Part shown: piece by piece, positions 28,893-40,888 of the stretch | How positions within the stretch are numbered: the first letter of the stretch is position 1 | How the letters are laid out: each line of letters starts with the position of its first letter | Assembly: GCA_025345505.1 (NCBI GenBank) | Contig: JANVCC010000112.1 | Coordinates: forward strand, 1,829,324 to 1,893,323 | From: Todiramphus chloris collaris | Lineage: Eukaryota > Chordata > Aves > Coraciiformes > Alcedinidae | Direction: 5' to 3' | Length of the DNA stretch: 64,000 nucleotides | Notes under the pieces: generated by a model | The model's database searches: none | Told to the model about the DNA's origin: nothing | The model's input: only the letters and a program-made list of their open reading frames with translations | Made by a program: the position numbers and the translations under genes

Positions 28893-29272
28893 ACTGGGGC
28901 TGCTTAGCCTGAAGAAGACTGAGGGGAGACCTTCTTGCCCTCTCCAGCACCTGAAGGGAAGGTGGAGTGAGGCGGGAGTTGGGCTGTTCTCCCTGGGGAC
29001 AAGGGACAGAACAAGAGGCAATGGCCTGGAGCTGCCCCAGGGGAGGGTCAGGCTGGATCTCAGGAAGCATCTCTTTCCAGAAAGGGTTGGCAGGCCCTGG
29101 AATGGGCTGCCCAGGGAGCTGGTGGAGTCTCCAGCCCTGGAGGGGTTTAAGAGCCGGGCAGATGTTGTGCTCAGGGACAGGGCTGAGTGGTTTTGATAGG
29201 GCTGGGAGTAAGGCTGGACTGGATGATCTTGAAGGGCTCTTCCAGCCAAAACTATTCTATGATTCTATGATT
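28893..29272 (+). mobile_element. CR1 LINE 3' fragment, plus orientation
   Basis: Starts in the ORF2 end (GGGCTGCTTAGCCTGAAGAA), passes ATGGGCTGCCCAGGGAGCTG and GGACTGGATGATCTTGAAGG, and ends with the 8-bp direct repeat ATTCTATGATTCTATGATT. It is a complete, well-preserved CR1 terminus and 5'-truncated, as is usual. Confidence 0.95.
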
Positions 29273-32200
29273 AGCAAGTCAAACAGTTAAGGAATCTGAA
29301 ATCTAAGCAAACGGTTGCCTCCTAAGCTTCAGGGGGCAATGTTCAGTGCTTTCCAACAAGAACTCCATGAAGATCTTTCCGTTTAGAAACTAGACGGACG
29401 CTTTGGAGAATTTGGCTTTAACTTTTTGGTAATGACACATGACAGCAGCACACCAAAGAAAGCATCCTAGTTCAGTGCCTGGCACACACACTGTTCCACT
29501 AGCCCACTTCTCTACCTGGGTTGCTGTCGAGCTGTTGGTGTTAGCCCAGGCAAACTACCCCTGCTATGCTGTTGTCAGGAACCATGCTAGCCTGTTTAAG
29601 AGCATTAAAGCAGGTATAGAGCATTATATCCATACTGAAACCATGCTGATCTGACTGACAGGATGCCGAGAGGAGCAGGGAGCTGCTGTGGGTGCTCTGG
29701 GTGACTAATCAGACTGTCTGGATCCCCCTGCTGCCCTCGGTGACCAGCAACTGCAAAGTCAGGTTCTCTTCTCTGCACCAACCCTATGAGAACAGCGCTA
29801 CCTCCGAAGGTCTTGGACTTCCTGTGCTGCAACCAAAGACTCTCATCTGCGGTGGCACGCGTGGAGTCAGAGCTTGAATGTCACAGGCACATTAAGCTCC
29901 AGTAAATTCAGTGGGACTCTCCCCAGGTGAGTGCTGGCCTCTTTAGCTGGGATCTGAACGAGCAGCAGGGACTGCAGGGCCCACGAGCAGTTTGTGCCTG
30001 CACCTTTGTGTCTCCTGCTCTTGGTTTGTCTCGATAACGTTTCAGATGATTTGTGACCCCCTGCTCTTTTCTCCCCAGATCTTCCTAACTGCAGAAAAAC
30101 TGTGTCTTGTGCACATGGGAGAGGGTGGGAATTGGAATATGTGGACCCTTGCAAGTAATCTCCATCAAGCCAACGTGCACCGTGTAATTTTATGACTCTT
30201 CAGGGTTGCTGTAGAGTCTATGCATTTCCTCCCCTCCTCTTCCTCTAGTTTAGCCATGATTTTCATGTGGTTTTAATATATATTTTCTGCATTTTCTCCA
30301 TCCAGCTTTTTGTTTCCAAAACTTCTGGTCAGCTGCAATACAGACTGAGAGCCAAACAAATTACTGGGTTCTTCCATGCTTCCTTCCAGAAAACAGCTCT
30401 GAAGCTAAAACTGGTCTTAGATGCTTAAATACCAACACCTCATTTTTATGCAGGCACACCCCTGTATTTAACAAAGCTGCCATCTAAAAAGGAGTAAGAT
30501 GATGTATATATTCAAAGTGGACAATTAACACAGACCAGCTTTTCTTGCCCTCTTGTATGGATGCATAAGGGAGGCAAAGACTCAACGTTCACCTCTGAAA
30601 ACTGTAAGGAGATGTGAAGTCTGAGCACGTGGGGAAATGCTTTGGGGAGATATTTCCACTCATATCCTGGACTCCCCTAGGTAAGATTCAGCCCGAGGCT
30701 GGGGGCAGGCTGATGGCAGCGCCCCACTTCAGCTAGGCCAGGACTAAGCTTTCCTGCAGCTCCAGCTCAGGTGCAAAGCTCAGCCCAACCGTGACTCTGA
30801 TGTGTCTGTGTGAGACACTGGCTCAGCGTGGTGCTGCATATTGGCTCTGGGGAGCTGTCCCAGCACAGACAAGCTTTCCAGCCCTTTTATTAATTATGCC
30901 TTCACCATACATCCAGAAGACTTTGACCAGCTCCATTTCCAAGCCAATCTAACAACGTGCCTGCAGAATCCTCCTCATGACTGTTTTGGAGGCTTATTAT
31001 CTATTTGGCTTACATCTATATTAAAATCTATTTGCTTTAGATCAATATAAAACCTAAGCCTTATGTTGGCCTCCTACCCAGAACAACTTCACCCTTAGGC
31101 CCTTAAATAGTCTCCTGCACACACGGTTACTGCCATAATCACCCAGGCTCCTTTCTGTGTTCAGGAAAGAGAAGGAATAGGAAGACAACAGCAAAATGCC
31201 CACTAACACCAACGAAGATCTGGCATCTGCTGTTTTCCAGATACATTCTGCACAGGAGAAGTGGGGTCACCCTGTTACAGATGATCTTGAATTTGCCACC
31301 ATCCTTTTAAGGTGTCCATTGGTGGAGTTGTCAGCTTAGCAGAATTATATTCCTTTGGTTTCTGTTGTTGTTGAATAAACATCCTTGAAGTCTTTTGCAA
31401 GGTTAGCACCTGGCTCCCAGGCCTGTGTAATATTCCCCTGCAGATATCAAGGGAAAATTTGCCTGTGTTGGTATCAGGCACAGCAAAGACCTAATTATTG
31501 TTCTGATCCACTAAGCAACAATTGCATCTACTGTAAACCAAGTGGTAAATTCCAGACTTCATCCCAGAATACTTCTGAGACCAATAAACTTGGATATACT
31601 TGGAAACAGCATTTCTTTATGGGTGCCTGCCAAGGAGATACTGGGTTCCAGATAAGTCTCCAGAGTAAGTCTATTGACTTCAGTCCATTTACTCTAGGGA
31701 TGAAGCTGGCTTGGTGTCTTTCCTGAAGAACTGCTGGATAATAATGATTCCTATTTAATTAAAAAGCATGCCAAGAGGAATTTCAGGGTTTAGAAATGTG
31801 CTTGTCACTCAAACAAATTCATACTTGGTAAGAAAAAAAGTTTGTTGTGCGTTTTGGTTTTTTCCCTGGACACAAACACAATTATCTCTGCAACGTCCCT
31901 GGGCTCGAGCCCACAGCAGTGTCTCTGGGTCTGCGGTTTGATTATTCGAGGTTATTGCTTGCCTGCCTCTCTCGTCTGTTGTGCAAGCCAGTTCCTCTGC
32001 CCTTAATTCACTCCGTGCTTCTGACAACCCTGCAGCATTCCTTGGTGTGCCGTTACCAAACGAGTCAAGAAAGCACTGCTGGGTTCTTTTGCTCCCTGCC
32101 CTGAGCCAAACAGGCTGGGGACTCCTCTGTGGCTTTACCTTTCGTTCTACAGACTCTCTGGGTAAGCAACACAGGGTGAAGTGTCTTAGCTTCTGACCAA

Positions 32201-33123
32201 CTGCCAAACTCACCACACTAACATCCTGGAGGGAGGGCAGAGATTTCATACTGGTTCTTGAATTAAAATCTTTCCAGCAACTGGAGGGATGTGCTCAACT
32301 CACATTTGCAACCTATCAGTGAGATAGTCCCCACTTGGAGACCTTGCTAAGAGAGAATGTGGGAGGTAAAGGAGGAGAGAGGGTGAGGAAAAGCTTTTAT
32401 CTATGAAGAATTTTTTTAAGCACAGTATTTAAATCTGGAAAATATTAAGCTTATAAAGTTTCATGTAGACAGGAGACTCTTTATCTCTGCTGCACCCACC
32501 TTGCTTATCTGGGCTGCATTTCTCACACTTCAAGAATGCTGTTATGTGACCACTGCCCTCGTGTCGTTCCACCGGCCCACTCCCATACTGCCCTCTCAAT
32601 GCACAGCTCTGGATTCCCTTTACTCTCTGCCCTGCTGCTTTTATTTATGCCTTTTTCCTATCAGCTTCACCTTTCTTCTGTAACAGAATGTTAAAATGGC
32701 AGCATGACTTAGAGCCTTTCCTATCACCTCAATTCTCCACCAAATCCCAGTGTAAACATCTGTACGGGGCACATCTCCATGGAATTCTCTGCAGATGTGC
32801 CAACAAAGGAGCTGGCCCAGCTTCTCTGGGAACGTGCCATCAGGTTTAGACAAATAACTGAGCAACCCACCACTCTGCTAGTCCTCTCTCCATTTTTAGA
32901 ATGGATTTTTTTTTTATTATTCCGAAAAGTCTAAATATTTTTTTCCCTTTTTTTTTCCTTCTGGTTTTCATGTCAGGGCAGAGGTGCCAAACTACTGTGA
33001 AAAGAAGAGTTTTACCCCCTGGCTTTTCCAGCCAGAAACAGAAATAGTCAGCTAAGATTTTTCTTGTGAGATTTCTTTCCTTGCTCTGGATAGAGAAATA
33101 CATCTCAACACAGAGGCTCCTCT

Positions 33124-33849
33124 TCAGATGCCACTGCTCCAGCAGTTTGTGGCTCCAAAGCTCTCAGCACCGGCTTGTAGGTTTGGTACAATCTGGTGCA
33201 AATTTACAACACTCGGTAAGTGATTTAAAATCAAGAATAATGATAGTGACTCAGAAACTGGAGCTGGTTTGGGCAGTCTTAGAAGGAGCATCTGGAACCT
33301 TACACACAGCCAGACACTAAAAGCAGACTCCAGTTCTGCTGACATTTGTACATCCCTCATTCTTGTTGTGTATCTGCAGCACAAACGAGACCCAAAGTGA
33401 GAGCAGAACTTCGCTGTATCGTATGTTCCACAATCACCAGCCTTTGTCCTGATCTCCACTGGAAAAGGCAGAGGGTGATCAGCAGGGATGCACAGGGGAA
33501 TGGCAGGAACTGGCAGACGAACCGCAGGGTCTCGTGTGAGAGAAAAGCTTGTTTCAAGTCCTTGATTTCCTTCTTGCCTCCCTTGACCTCTTCCTTCTCT
33601 CCTGTTTTCTCCTGATTTCCGTCTGCCTTTTTGAATTATTAACTCTGTGACTGTGCTGCTTAACTCTGCAGAACATTCTGTGGAAAGGCATGGAGGAAAG
33701 CTACAGCTCAGTGAAGCACAGCCTACTGAGACTTGCGTGGATATTTCAAAGTGATTCTCAGACATGGTGAGACAGGGAAAAAAAAAGTTAATCTTGCAAA
33801 AATTTGCACACTTAAGACACGTCTTTTCCTTGTACCTGAGGCAGAACAA
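33124..33849 (-). other. Unrecognised 241-codon open frame in intron, same strand as ANTXR1
   Basis: The longest stop-free frame here that no CR1 explains. It begins with a non-ATG codon, and the first ATG is at 33765, leaving about 213 codons. The product is rich in Ser, Leu, Arg and Cys, has no recognised domain or obvious signal peptide, and starts about 390 bases downstream of the transmembrane exon in gene direction. An acceptor-like TTGTTCTGCCTCAG lies at its start, but joining the transmembrane exon there would be out of frame and stop after seven codons. It is probably a chance open frame. Confidence 0.2.
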
Positions 33850-34221
33850 GGACTCCAGCCGGGGTTCAGCACGTCTGCCCTTCTACAAGAGCCCTCCAGC
33901 ACAGGAAATGGGAAATCCAGAAAAGCCATTCCTTCCTAAAAAGGCACAGCAGCTAATACACTCCTGCACACCATTTCCATTTTGGGACCATTTTGGGACA
34001 CCAACAAATAAGACGAAAAGGCTCCTGACCAGGTCTGCATGTCAGCAACATTTCTATTCCATGGGTATAACCCACAGGACAGGCAGATGAAACAGAACCA
34101 GCAATGGAAGAAACGCCCTCTTGTTCCACAACCAGTTCTATGCTCTTTCTTACCAGAGAACTTTGCCTCCTTCCTACTCATTTCTTACATTCAGGCAATG
34201 CTGAGTTGCTGTTTTGTGCTA

Positions 34222-34443
<222 letters not shown>

Positions 34444-36284
34444 TTATTTTGCAGACAAAAGACAGTTTTCCTCCCTCCTCATACATCCAAACATGGCAAC
34501 CCCCACCCGCCCTCATTGCAAAGAGGCTGAGAGCTGTTAGTTCTCTTCCCAGAAGCATGGGGTTTGTCTCCATTTTCTGAACCTCACTATTACATAAAAC
34601 ACTTATTTCACTTCAGATCAAAATTAATGTAATAGTCCTCAGAGACTGTGAGGATGGAAAAAAAAAGCTGTAGGAAAGGGCTCACAACACAGCGTTTCCT
34701 TGCACTTTAAGCATTCTCCTTTCTTTGCAGCTCTTGCAGTATAAACTTGAAAGCGATGGAAGAATCAATTTACTCCAAACAGAAAACTTGAAGCAAGATC
34801 TCTATGGGCCCAAGACTCAGGTCATCCTGCTCCTCTGAGCAATGCTGAGTCAGGGTAGTTCTGCCGTGAGCTTTTCAAGGAGATTTGAACATATGCACCA
34901 TGGCAACAACACCCAGGGTTTTTCCACATCAGAAGCTGTTAACTCCAGATCCTCTCCTCTCTAACTGGGATGCTTCCCCCATTTAAAAAGGCATTTGTGA
35001 TTCGGAGTGCAAACTGCTGCACAAGCCAGCTCAACAGAGCACTCCAACCCCAGTGCACGTTCTTTCTTGTTGCTTAGATTTAACCCAAACCAGATGTTCT
35101 TGGCTTCCTGATGCCAGCTCCTCCCAGTATCCCCCTGTTCCGAGATAAGCAAGCAGGCAGTCCTGACTTCAGCCTCATTGAGATGTTCTTGATGTAAGAG
35201 CCAGATCTTTCCAAATCCCCACCCAATTCACACTGGCAGATTAAGGACACGCTCAAGAGCAGACTGACCTGTCGGGTGGGGAAACTGGGTGGCTGCTTAA
35301 GTCACTGTGATTCAATGGGCAGATGGTCTCCCACCATGCCATAATGGGAGGAGTAATGGACAAAACCAACCAGGTCAAGAGCACTTTTCAAACTCTCTTC
35401 TGGTGCAGAAGGAATTTCTGGAGGACTTGGATCAAGACAACCTGATCTTTGACACTTGGAAACAAAAGAGAGGTAGTCCACACAAGAGAAGAATTCACCC
35501 AAGACATCTCTGGAAATGGAACTTGGACCCCAGTACAAAACAAAAGCTCATTGGAGAAGACAGAGCTGCACGTTTGGTGCTGTTCCTCTAGGCAGCAAAA
35601 AGTCACATCCATTGCCTGCACGATGGAACCTGCTGATATGCAGTGCTTTAGAAGATGTGGTCCTGACTTTTTCCTGCCAGGAAATCATTCAAGAAGTAAG
35701 GCTTTGTATGTCTAATTCTTGTCTGCCCCTTTTGCCCCTACATTGAAACAAGTATTTTGCCATTAAGAATATTCTAAAATCAATTTGCAAAAATAGAAAC
35801 CAAATAAAGTGGCCTTTTAACTCTTTTGTTCTGGGGATTTTTTTCTTAGTTTGTTGGGATTTTTTTTTTTTTAAAAGGAATTTTCTTTTACTTTTCCTGA
35901 TCTTCACCTGCTCTGTGCTGTCGCTGCCAGGAATGATGCGCTGAGGAACCCCTGGCAAGTCAGACCAGGACAAAGCACACATACAGAATAAATCTTACTG
36001 TAACCACCCAGAGCGGCTTGAACTCTGCTTTTGGTTTGTTTAATCCTTGGGTTGTCAGCTTCTGCTAGAATGTAGCCATCACTCTGTGTAGTACCTGTGG
36101 TTTTATGCAGCTAGAACTACGCTTAGACAGAACCTGCCACTTACCCAGGCTGAATAATAAACAAGGAGGAAAATAGGCCTGCTAAAATAGTTTGCAAAAG
36201 TTCCACTGACATTTTGAAACCTTTCTCCCAGTCTTAGAGCTGGTTAAAAAGGGCTGAAGCATTTGAAATGTCTGCTTTCATTCC

Positions 36285-36299
36285 TTTTTTTTTTTTTTT
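36285..36299. repeat. T15 homopolymer
   Basis: Fifteen consecutive T bases. No flanking repeat, so it is probably a simple slippage tract. Confidence 0.9.
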
Positions 36300-36523
36300 A
36301 ATCAAAATTTGGAAGAACGATGCAAATCCTCATGGAAACACTGAACCATGGAAGAATTCAAGGAGCTGTGTTTAGCACTGAATAAAGGCTGTCAATCCTG
36401 ACCAGGAAAACAACGTTCATTTGAAAGAGAAAAAAAAACACAAACCAAGATAAATTTAACACTAAACTGGCAAATTTTCCATAACAAATACCTATGGAGA
36501 CAAAGCACAGCTGGGCCCTACAT

Positions 36524-37237
36524 CACAGAATCAATCACAGAACCACAGAACGTTAGGGGCTGGAAGGGATCCCAAAAGATCATCGAGTCCAACCCCCCTG
36601 CCAGAGCAGGGTCACCCAGGGCAGCCCACACAGGAACAGAGCCAGGGGGGTTTAAAATGTCTCCAGAGAAGGAGACTCCACAGCCTCTCTGGGCAGCCTG
36701 GCACAGGCTCTGGCACCCTCAGAATGAACAAGTTTTTCCTTATGTCTACCCACAACCTCCCCTGCTCCAGCTTGCACCCCTTGCCCCGTGTCCTGTCACT
36801 GGACATCCCTGAGCAGAGCCTGGCTCCAGCCTCCTGACACTCCCCCTTTCCATATTTAGAACCATTCCTGAGGCCACCCCTCAGGCTCCTCTTCTCCAAG
36901 CTCCAGAGCCCCAGCTCCCTCAGCCTTTCCTCAGCAGGGAGATGCTCCACTCCCTTCCCCACCCTAGTGGCTCTGAGCTGGACTCTCCAGTAGTTCCCTG
37001 CCTTTCTTGACCTGGGGTGCCCGGAACTGGATACAGAACTCCAGATGGGGCCTCACCAGGGCAGAGCAGAGGGGCAGGAGAACCTCCCCTGACCTTCTGG
37101 CCACACTGCTCTTAATGTCCCCCAGGATGCCATTGGCCTTCTTGGCCACAAGGGCTCATAATTGACTCGTGGCCATCCTCTTGTCCACCAGGGCTTCCAG
37201 AGCTGCTCTCCAACAGATCAGCCCCCAGCCTGTGCTG
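36524..37237 (-). mobile_element. Older CR1, 3' part, interrupted by a younger CR1
   Basis: The reversed CR1 terminus CACAGAATCAATCACAG is followed by GGAAGGGATCCCAAAAGATC, the ORF2 end and then RT text up to CAGCCTGTGCTG. It closely resembles the element at 24867. The text stops where that element continues (GTACTGGTGC then TGGGGTTGTTC) and resumes at about 37751 after the inserted element. Confidence 0.93.
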
Positions 37238-37750
37238 ATCATAGAATCATAGAATTGTCAGGGTTGGAAAGGACCTTAAAGCTGACCCAGTTCCAACCCC
37301 CCTGCCATGGGCAGGGACCCCTCCCACTAGAGCAGGTTGCTCACAGCCCCAGCCAGCCTGGCCTGAAACACTTCCAAGGATGGGGCTTCCCCCACCTCTC
37401 TGGGCAACCCCTTCCAGTGTCTCCCCAGCCTCCTGGGGAAGAAATTCTTCCTCATGTCCAACCTGAATCAACCTCTCTCTAGTTTTAATCCATTCCCTCC
37501 AGTCCTGTCACTGCCCCACAGCCTAAAAAGTCCCTCCCCAGCTTTCTTGGAGCCCCTTCAGATACTGGGAGGCCACAAGAAGGTCTCCCCGGAGCCTTCT
37601 CTTCTCCAGGCTGAACAACCCCAGCTCTCTCAGGCTGTCCCCATAGCAGAGGTGCTCCAGCCTCTGAGCATCCTCCTGGCCCTGCTCTGGACACGTTCCA
37701 GCACGTCCATCTCTTTCCTGTACCAGGGGCTCCAGAGCTGGACGCAGTAC
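37238..37750 (-). mobile_element. Younger CR1 inserted into the older CR1
   Basis: It starts abruptly with the CR1 terminus ATCATAGAATCATAGAATTG and runs to CCAGAGCTGGACGCAGTAC, where it is 5'-truncated. The wording is that of the 14126, 19191 and 53554 subfamily. Both ends abut sequence of the older CR1, and no clear target-site duplication is visible, which is common for CR1. Confidence 0.9.
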
Positions 37751-37910
37751 ATGGGGTTGTTCTTTCCCAGATGCAGCACTTTTCTCTTGTCCTTACTGAA
37801 CTTCATTAGATTTCTCCCCACCCAGCTCTCCAGCCTGTCCAGGTGACACTGGATGGCAGCACAGCCTTCTGGGGTGTCAGACACTCCTCCCAAATCCACA
37901 CTTTTCTCTG
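37751..37910 (-). mobile_element. Older CR1, continuation beyond the insertion
   Basis: ATGGGGTTGTTCTTTCCCAG, then AACTTCATTAGATTTCTCCC and CACTGGATGGCAGCACAGCC, continues the older element exactly where it broke off at 37237. The reverse reading gives CAAIQCHLDRLESWVG and NLMKFSK. It fades into unique DNA near 37910. Confidence 0.88.
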
Positions 37911-38534
37911 GGATCAGCACCATGTTCCCCTCGAATTCACACCGAGAGAAAACTGGTGTTTGTACCCGCAGCGAGAGCCACAGCTTCAAACTCCACTCCC
38001 CCTGCATGGCTGAGAAAAGCCAGAGAAAAAGCACAGTCAGGGCTCCTGCCACCAGAACGGTGGCCGCTTGCTTCTTGACGCCTGTTGAAGGTGTGGGTGA
38101 TGCCTGGAGTCACTGTCCTGCAGTGCCTTGCTATTGTGCCAGGGAACAGGAATATGGAAAAGAGTGGGCTCTTTGAGTGACCTTTCAGAGTGCTACACAT
38201 TTGAGGCGTCAGAACTCCACCGCTTAGGCTCTGAAATGAATAAGCTGGGAGAGAAAGCAAGGCAGCTGTGCTGTGCAGCCTCCTTTTGCCTGCCAGAGTC
38301 CAGTGAGGCCAAGAAAATGCTACAAGTATTGCTGGCAGTTGAAGCACAATGGAAAACAACCTCTGGAGGATACTGTAAAATACAAAGATATCAAGAAATC
38401 TGAAACAGGGCACGTTAGAGGCATTTCCTCGTGCATGGGGCAGGGGTGTGTCTATCCTCTCTTTTGGTTAAGATTTCATTTCCTAGTTTCTCACTTTCCT
38501 GCACTGGCATTTGCAGCCTACATTTGCTTTTCCA

Positions 38535-39062
38535 GAAACTACTGGTGAGGCTGCAGCTTGAGCACTGGGTGCAGTTTTGGGTGCTGCAGGATAAAGGAGA
38601 CGTTGAGGGGCTGCAGAGAAGGGCAAGGGAGCTGGTGAGGGTCTGGAGAACGTGTCTGATGAGGAGAGGCTGAGGGAGCTGGGGTTGTTTGGTCTGGAGA
38701 AGAGGAGGCTGAGAGGAGACCTTATGGATCTCTGCAGCTCCCTGAAGGGAGGTTGGAGTGAGGTGGGTGTTGGTCTCTTCTCCCATGTGGCTGGTGATAG
38801 GAGGAGAGGAGATGGGCTGAAGTTGCTCCAGGGGAGGTTTGGGTTGGAGCTGAGGAACAATTTCTTTCCTGAGAGAGTGGTGAGGCCTGGAAACAGGCTG
38901 TCCAGGGCAGGGGTGGAATCACCATCCCTGGAGGGGTTGAGAAGATGTCCAGATGTGACACTTCAGGAGATGGTTTAGTGGTCCTGATAATGTCTAGTAG
39001 ACAGTTGGACTTGATGATCTTGAAGGTTGTTTCCAACCTTAATGATTCAATGATTCTGTGAT
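38535..39062 (+). mobile_element. CR1 LINE 3' fragment, plus orientation
   Basis: It begins in the ORF2 end (LLVRLQLEHWVQFWVLQ when translated), passes GAGAGGCTGAGGGAGCTGGG and TTGGACTTGATGATCTTGAA, and closes with AATGATTCAATGATTCTGTG, a diverged 8-bp end repeat. The frame is broken, so the copy is inactive. Confidence 0.93.
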
Positions 39063-40141
39063 CTGGAGCAGCAATCCCAGAGCATGCACAGCCTCAAAGG
39101 CTTTGCTGGCTGCTGTTGTGGAGAGAAGGCTGACCTACGAGGTGCAGCTAAGAGATGTGGCCGTGTCCAGTGGCTGAGGAATCGACCCCCCGTTGAATTC
39201 TGGGGAGGGGAAGGTGGGAGGTGTGCGTGCTTGGTGCTGCAGCAGTGCCCGGATTGAACTTGAAGCACGTCTTTAAACGTGCTGATTTCATGCTGTGCCT
39301 AAAGAGGGGAGGGCTTCTCTTCGATACACACACCAAGCGCTTGGCTTTAGTGGGCCTTGAAGGCTGGGCTGAGTAAAAGGATTTAGTCCTAGCTCCTACA
39401 GACTTCACTGGGAAGGTTTAATTTGGTTCTGTGCTCACTGCTCCAGCAGGCAGAAGTGATGCAGGTGGTCTGTCAGTCCCCTGTGCTATGCAGAGGAGCT
39501 TGTGGGAGCCTTCCCAGCTCTTCGCTGCAGCAGAGGACCTCAAGCAGGATGAAAAGCTGCCATCATCACTGCATCAGGGCTAGGTGTGCAGAACCATCTG
39601 CCCTGCTACCGAGCACTGGGAGCAGCAGCGTGAAAAGGGCCATGTAACCAAGTGTCTCTTCAAAGTGACTCTATAGGAATAAAAAAACTATCACTGCTAA
39701 ACCTTAGGGGCTTTACAAAGAGGACAAGCATGGGTAATGTCACTCCAGAGACAGAGATGAAGTGAATGGCTCCTCTATCCCAGTCTTTTTTTACATTTTC
39801 AGGAGGAGCAGGAGCATGTTGAAAGCCTTCAGAGGTGGCAGCAGGAAAAGAACAAACTGCTTTTCAAAAGCATTATAGAAGTCCTGAGTACAGTTTTGAA
39901 TGAGCATCCAAAATCCGACAGAGGTTTTGTCCCTGGGGAGAAAGGAGTTCAGGAAAGAGTTTTAATGCCCTTCAGTCAATAGGGGAGGAGGAGACAAAGG
40001 GTGACCCTAACCTGCCTTTTTACACCAGAGACAGACAGCTTCTGCTGTGAAGGAAACACTCTGTCTGCCTGACCCTCTCAGGGACTCTCCCACCACAGCA
40101 ACAGAAACTGATGTCTATCATTTATTTTATCACACACAGGC

Positions 40142-40160
40142 TTTTTTTTTTTTTTTTTTT
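40142..40160. repeat. T19 homopolymer
   Basis: Nineteen consecutive T bases followed by AATATAAC, the longest single-base tract of the window. On the minus strand it is poly-A, but no recognisable retroposed sequence precedes it. Confidence 0.95.
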
Positions 40161-40840
40161 AATATAACAGAAACGATCTGGCCTCATTTCTAAAAGGAAA
40201 TGAAAAGTCACTGAACGCAGAGCTCTGCAGCGCGAGCCTCGGATCGTCACCTGTATGAAGCTGCTTGAGTGGGAGCCAAGCTCTGCAGGGGATGGGAGCA
40301 AGAAACTCCTGCTCTAGGTCACCCAGAATAGGTGTTCTCAGCTCCTTTCTGCCAAGTTTACAACGCTGTGAAATGAGGTGCCCCTCTGGCAATGACCTGT
40401 TTCCCTCCTCTCCTTCCAGAGCCCTCTCACAAAAGACTTTTCCAGCACCTTGTGTTATTTGCTTTCCAGCCCAGTACAAACACCAGTGAAGCCTCTTCAC
40501 CACGTGCTATATAAACCCAGAGCAAGAGACAACCCTGGTCCAGAAGAGCTCCTGCTCCAGACAGGGCAGGCAGACACAGGGTGGGAAGGAGGAGTAATCA
40601 GTACTCCCTCTGTTACAAGGGAAAAATCCTTGGTCGGGGAAAACAGCTCTCTAATCCTTGATTGCTCTGTTTATTCTTAGGAAAGCAAGCTGAACTTTTC
40701 CTTCAAAAGCAATCATTGACATTTTCCAGCTAAACAGAAGTGCTAGAAATGTACTTCTGAAAGGCAGGCATGGCAGAACTGATAGACAATGGATGGAATT
40801 CCAGTTTGTCCAGTCCTGGGCTAGTGCCTTGCTTTTAGAA

Positions 40841-40888
40841 GTTTAGAAACACATCACAGTTTAGAAACACAGTTTAGAAACACATCAC
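40841..40888 (+). repeat. Imperfect tandem repeat of GTTTAGAAACACATCACA
   Basis: Three successive copies start GTTTAGAAACACA: a full 18-base unit, a 13-base shortened one, then a nearly full one. It looks like a local slippage duplication. Confidence 0.85.

Noticed and set aside
31809-32249. 146-codon minus-strand frame in the 11.4 kb intron
   Set aside because: No recognisable domain or suitable splice context, and the length is within chance for this window.
38652-38978. 108-codon plus-strand frame beginning [17 protein letters not shown]
   Set aside because: This is the ordinary end of CR1 ORF2 within the element at 38535-39062, not a host gene.
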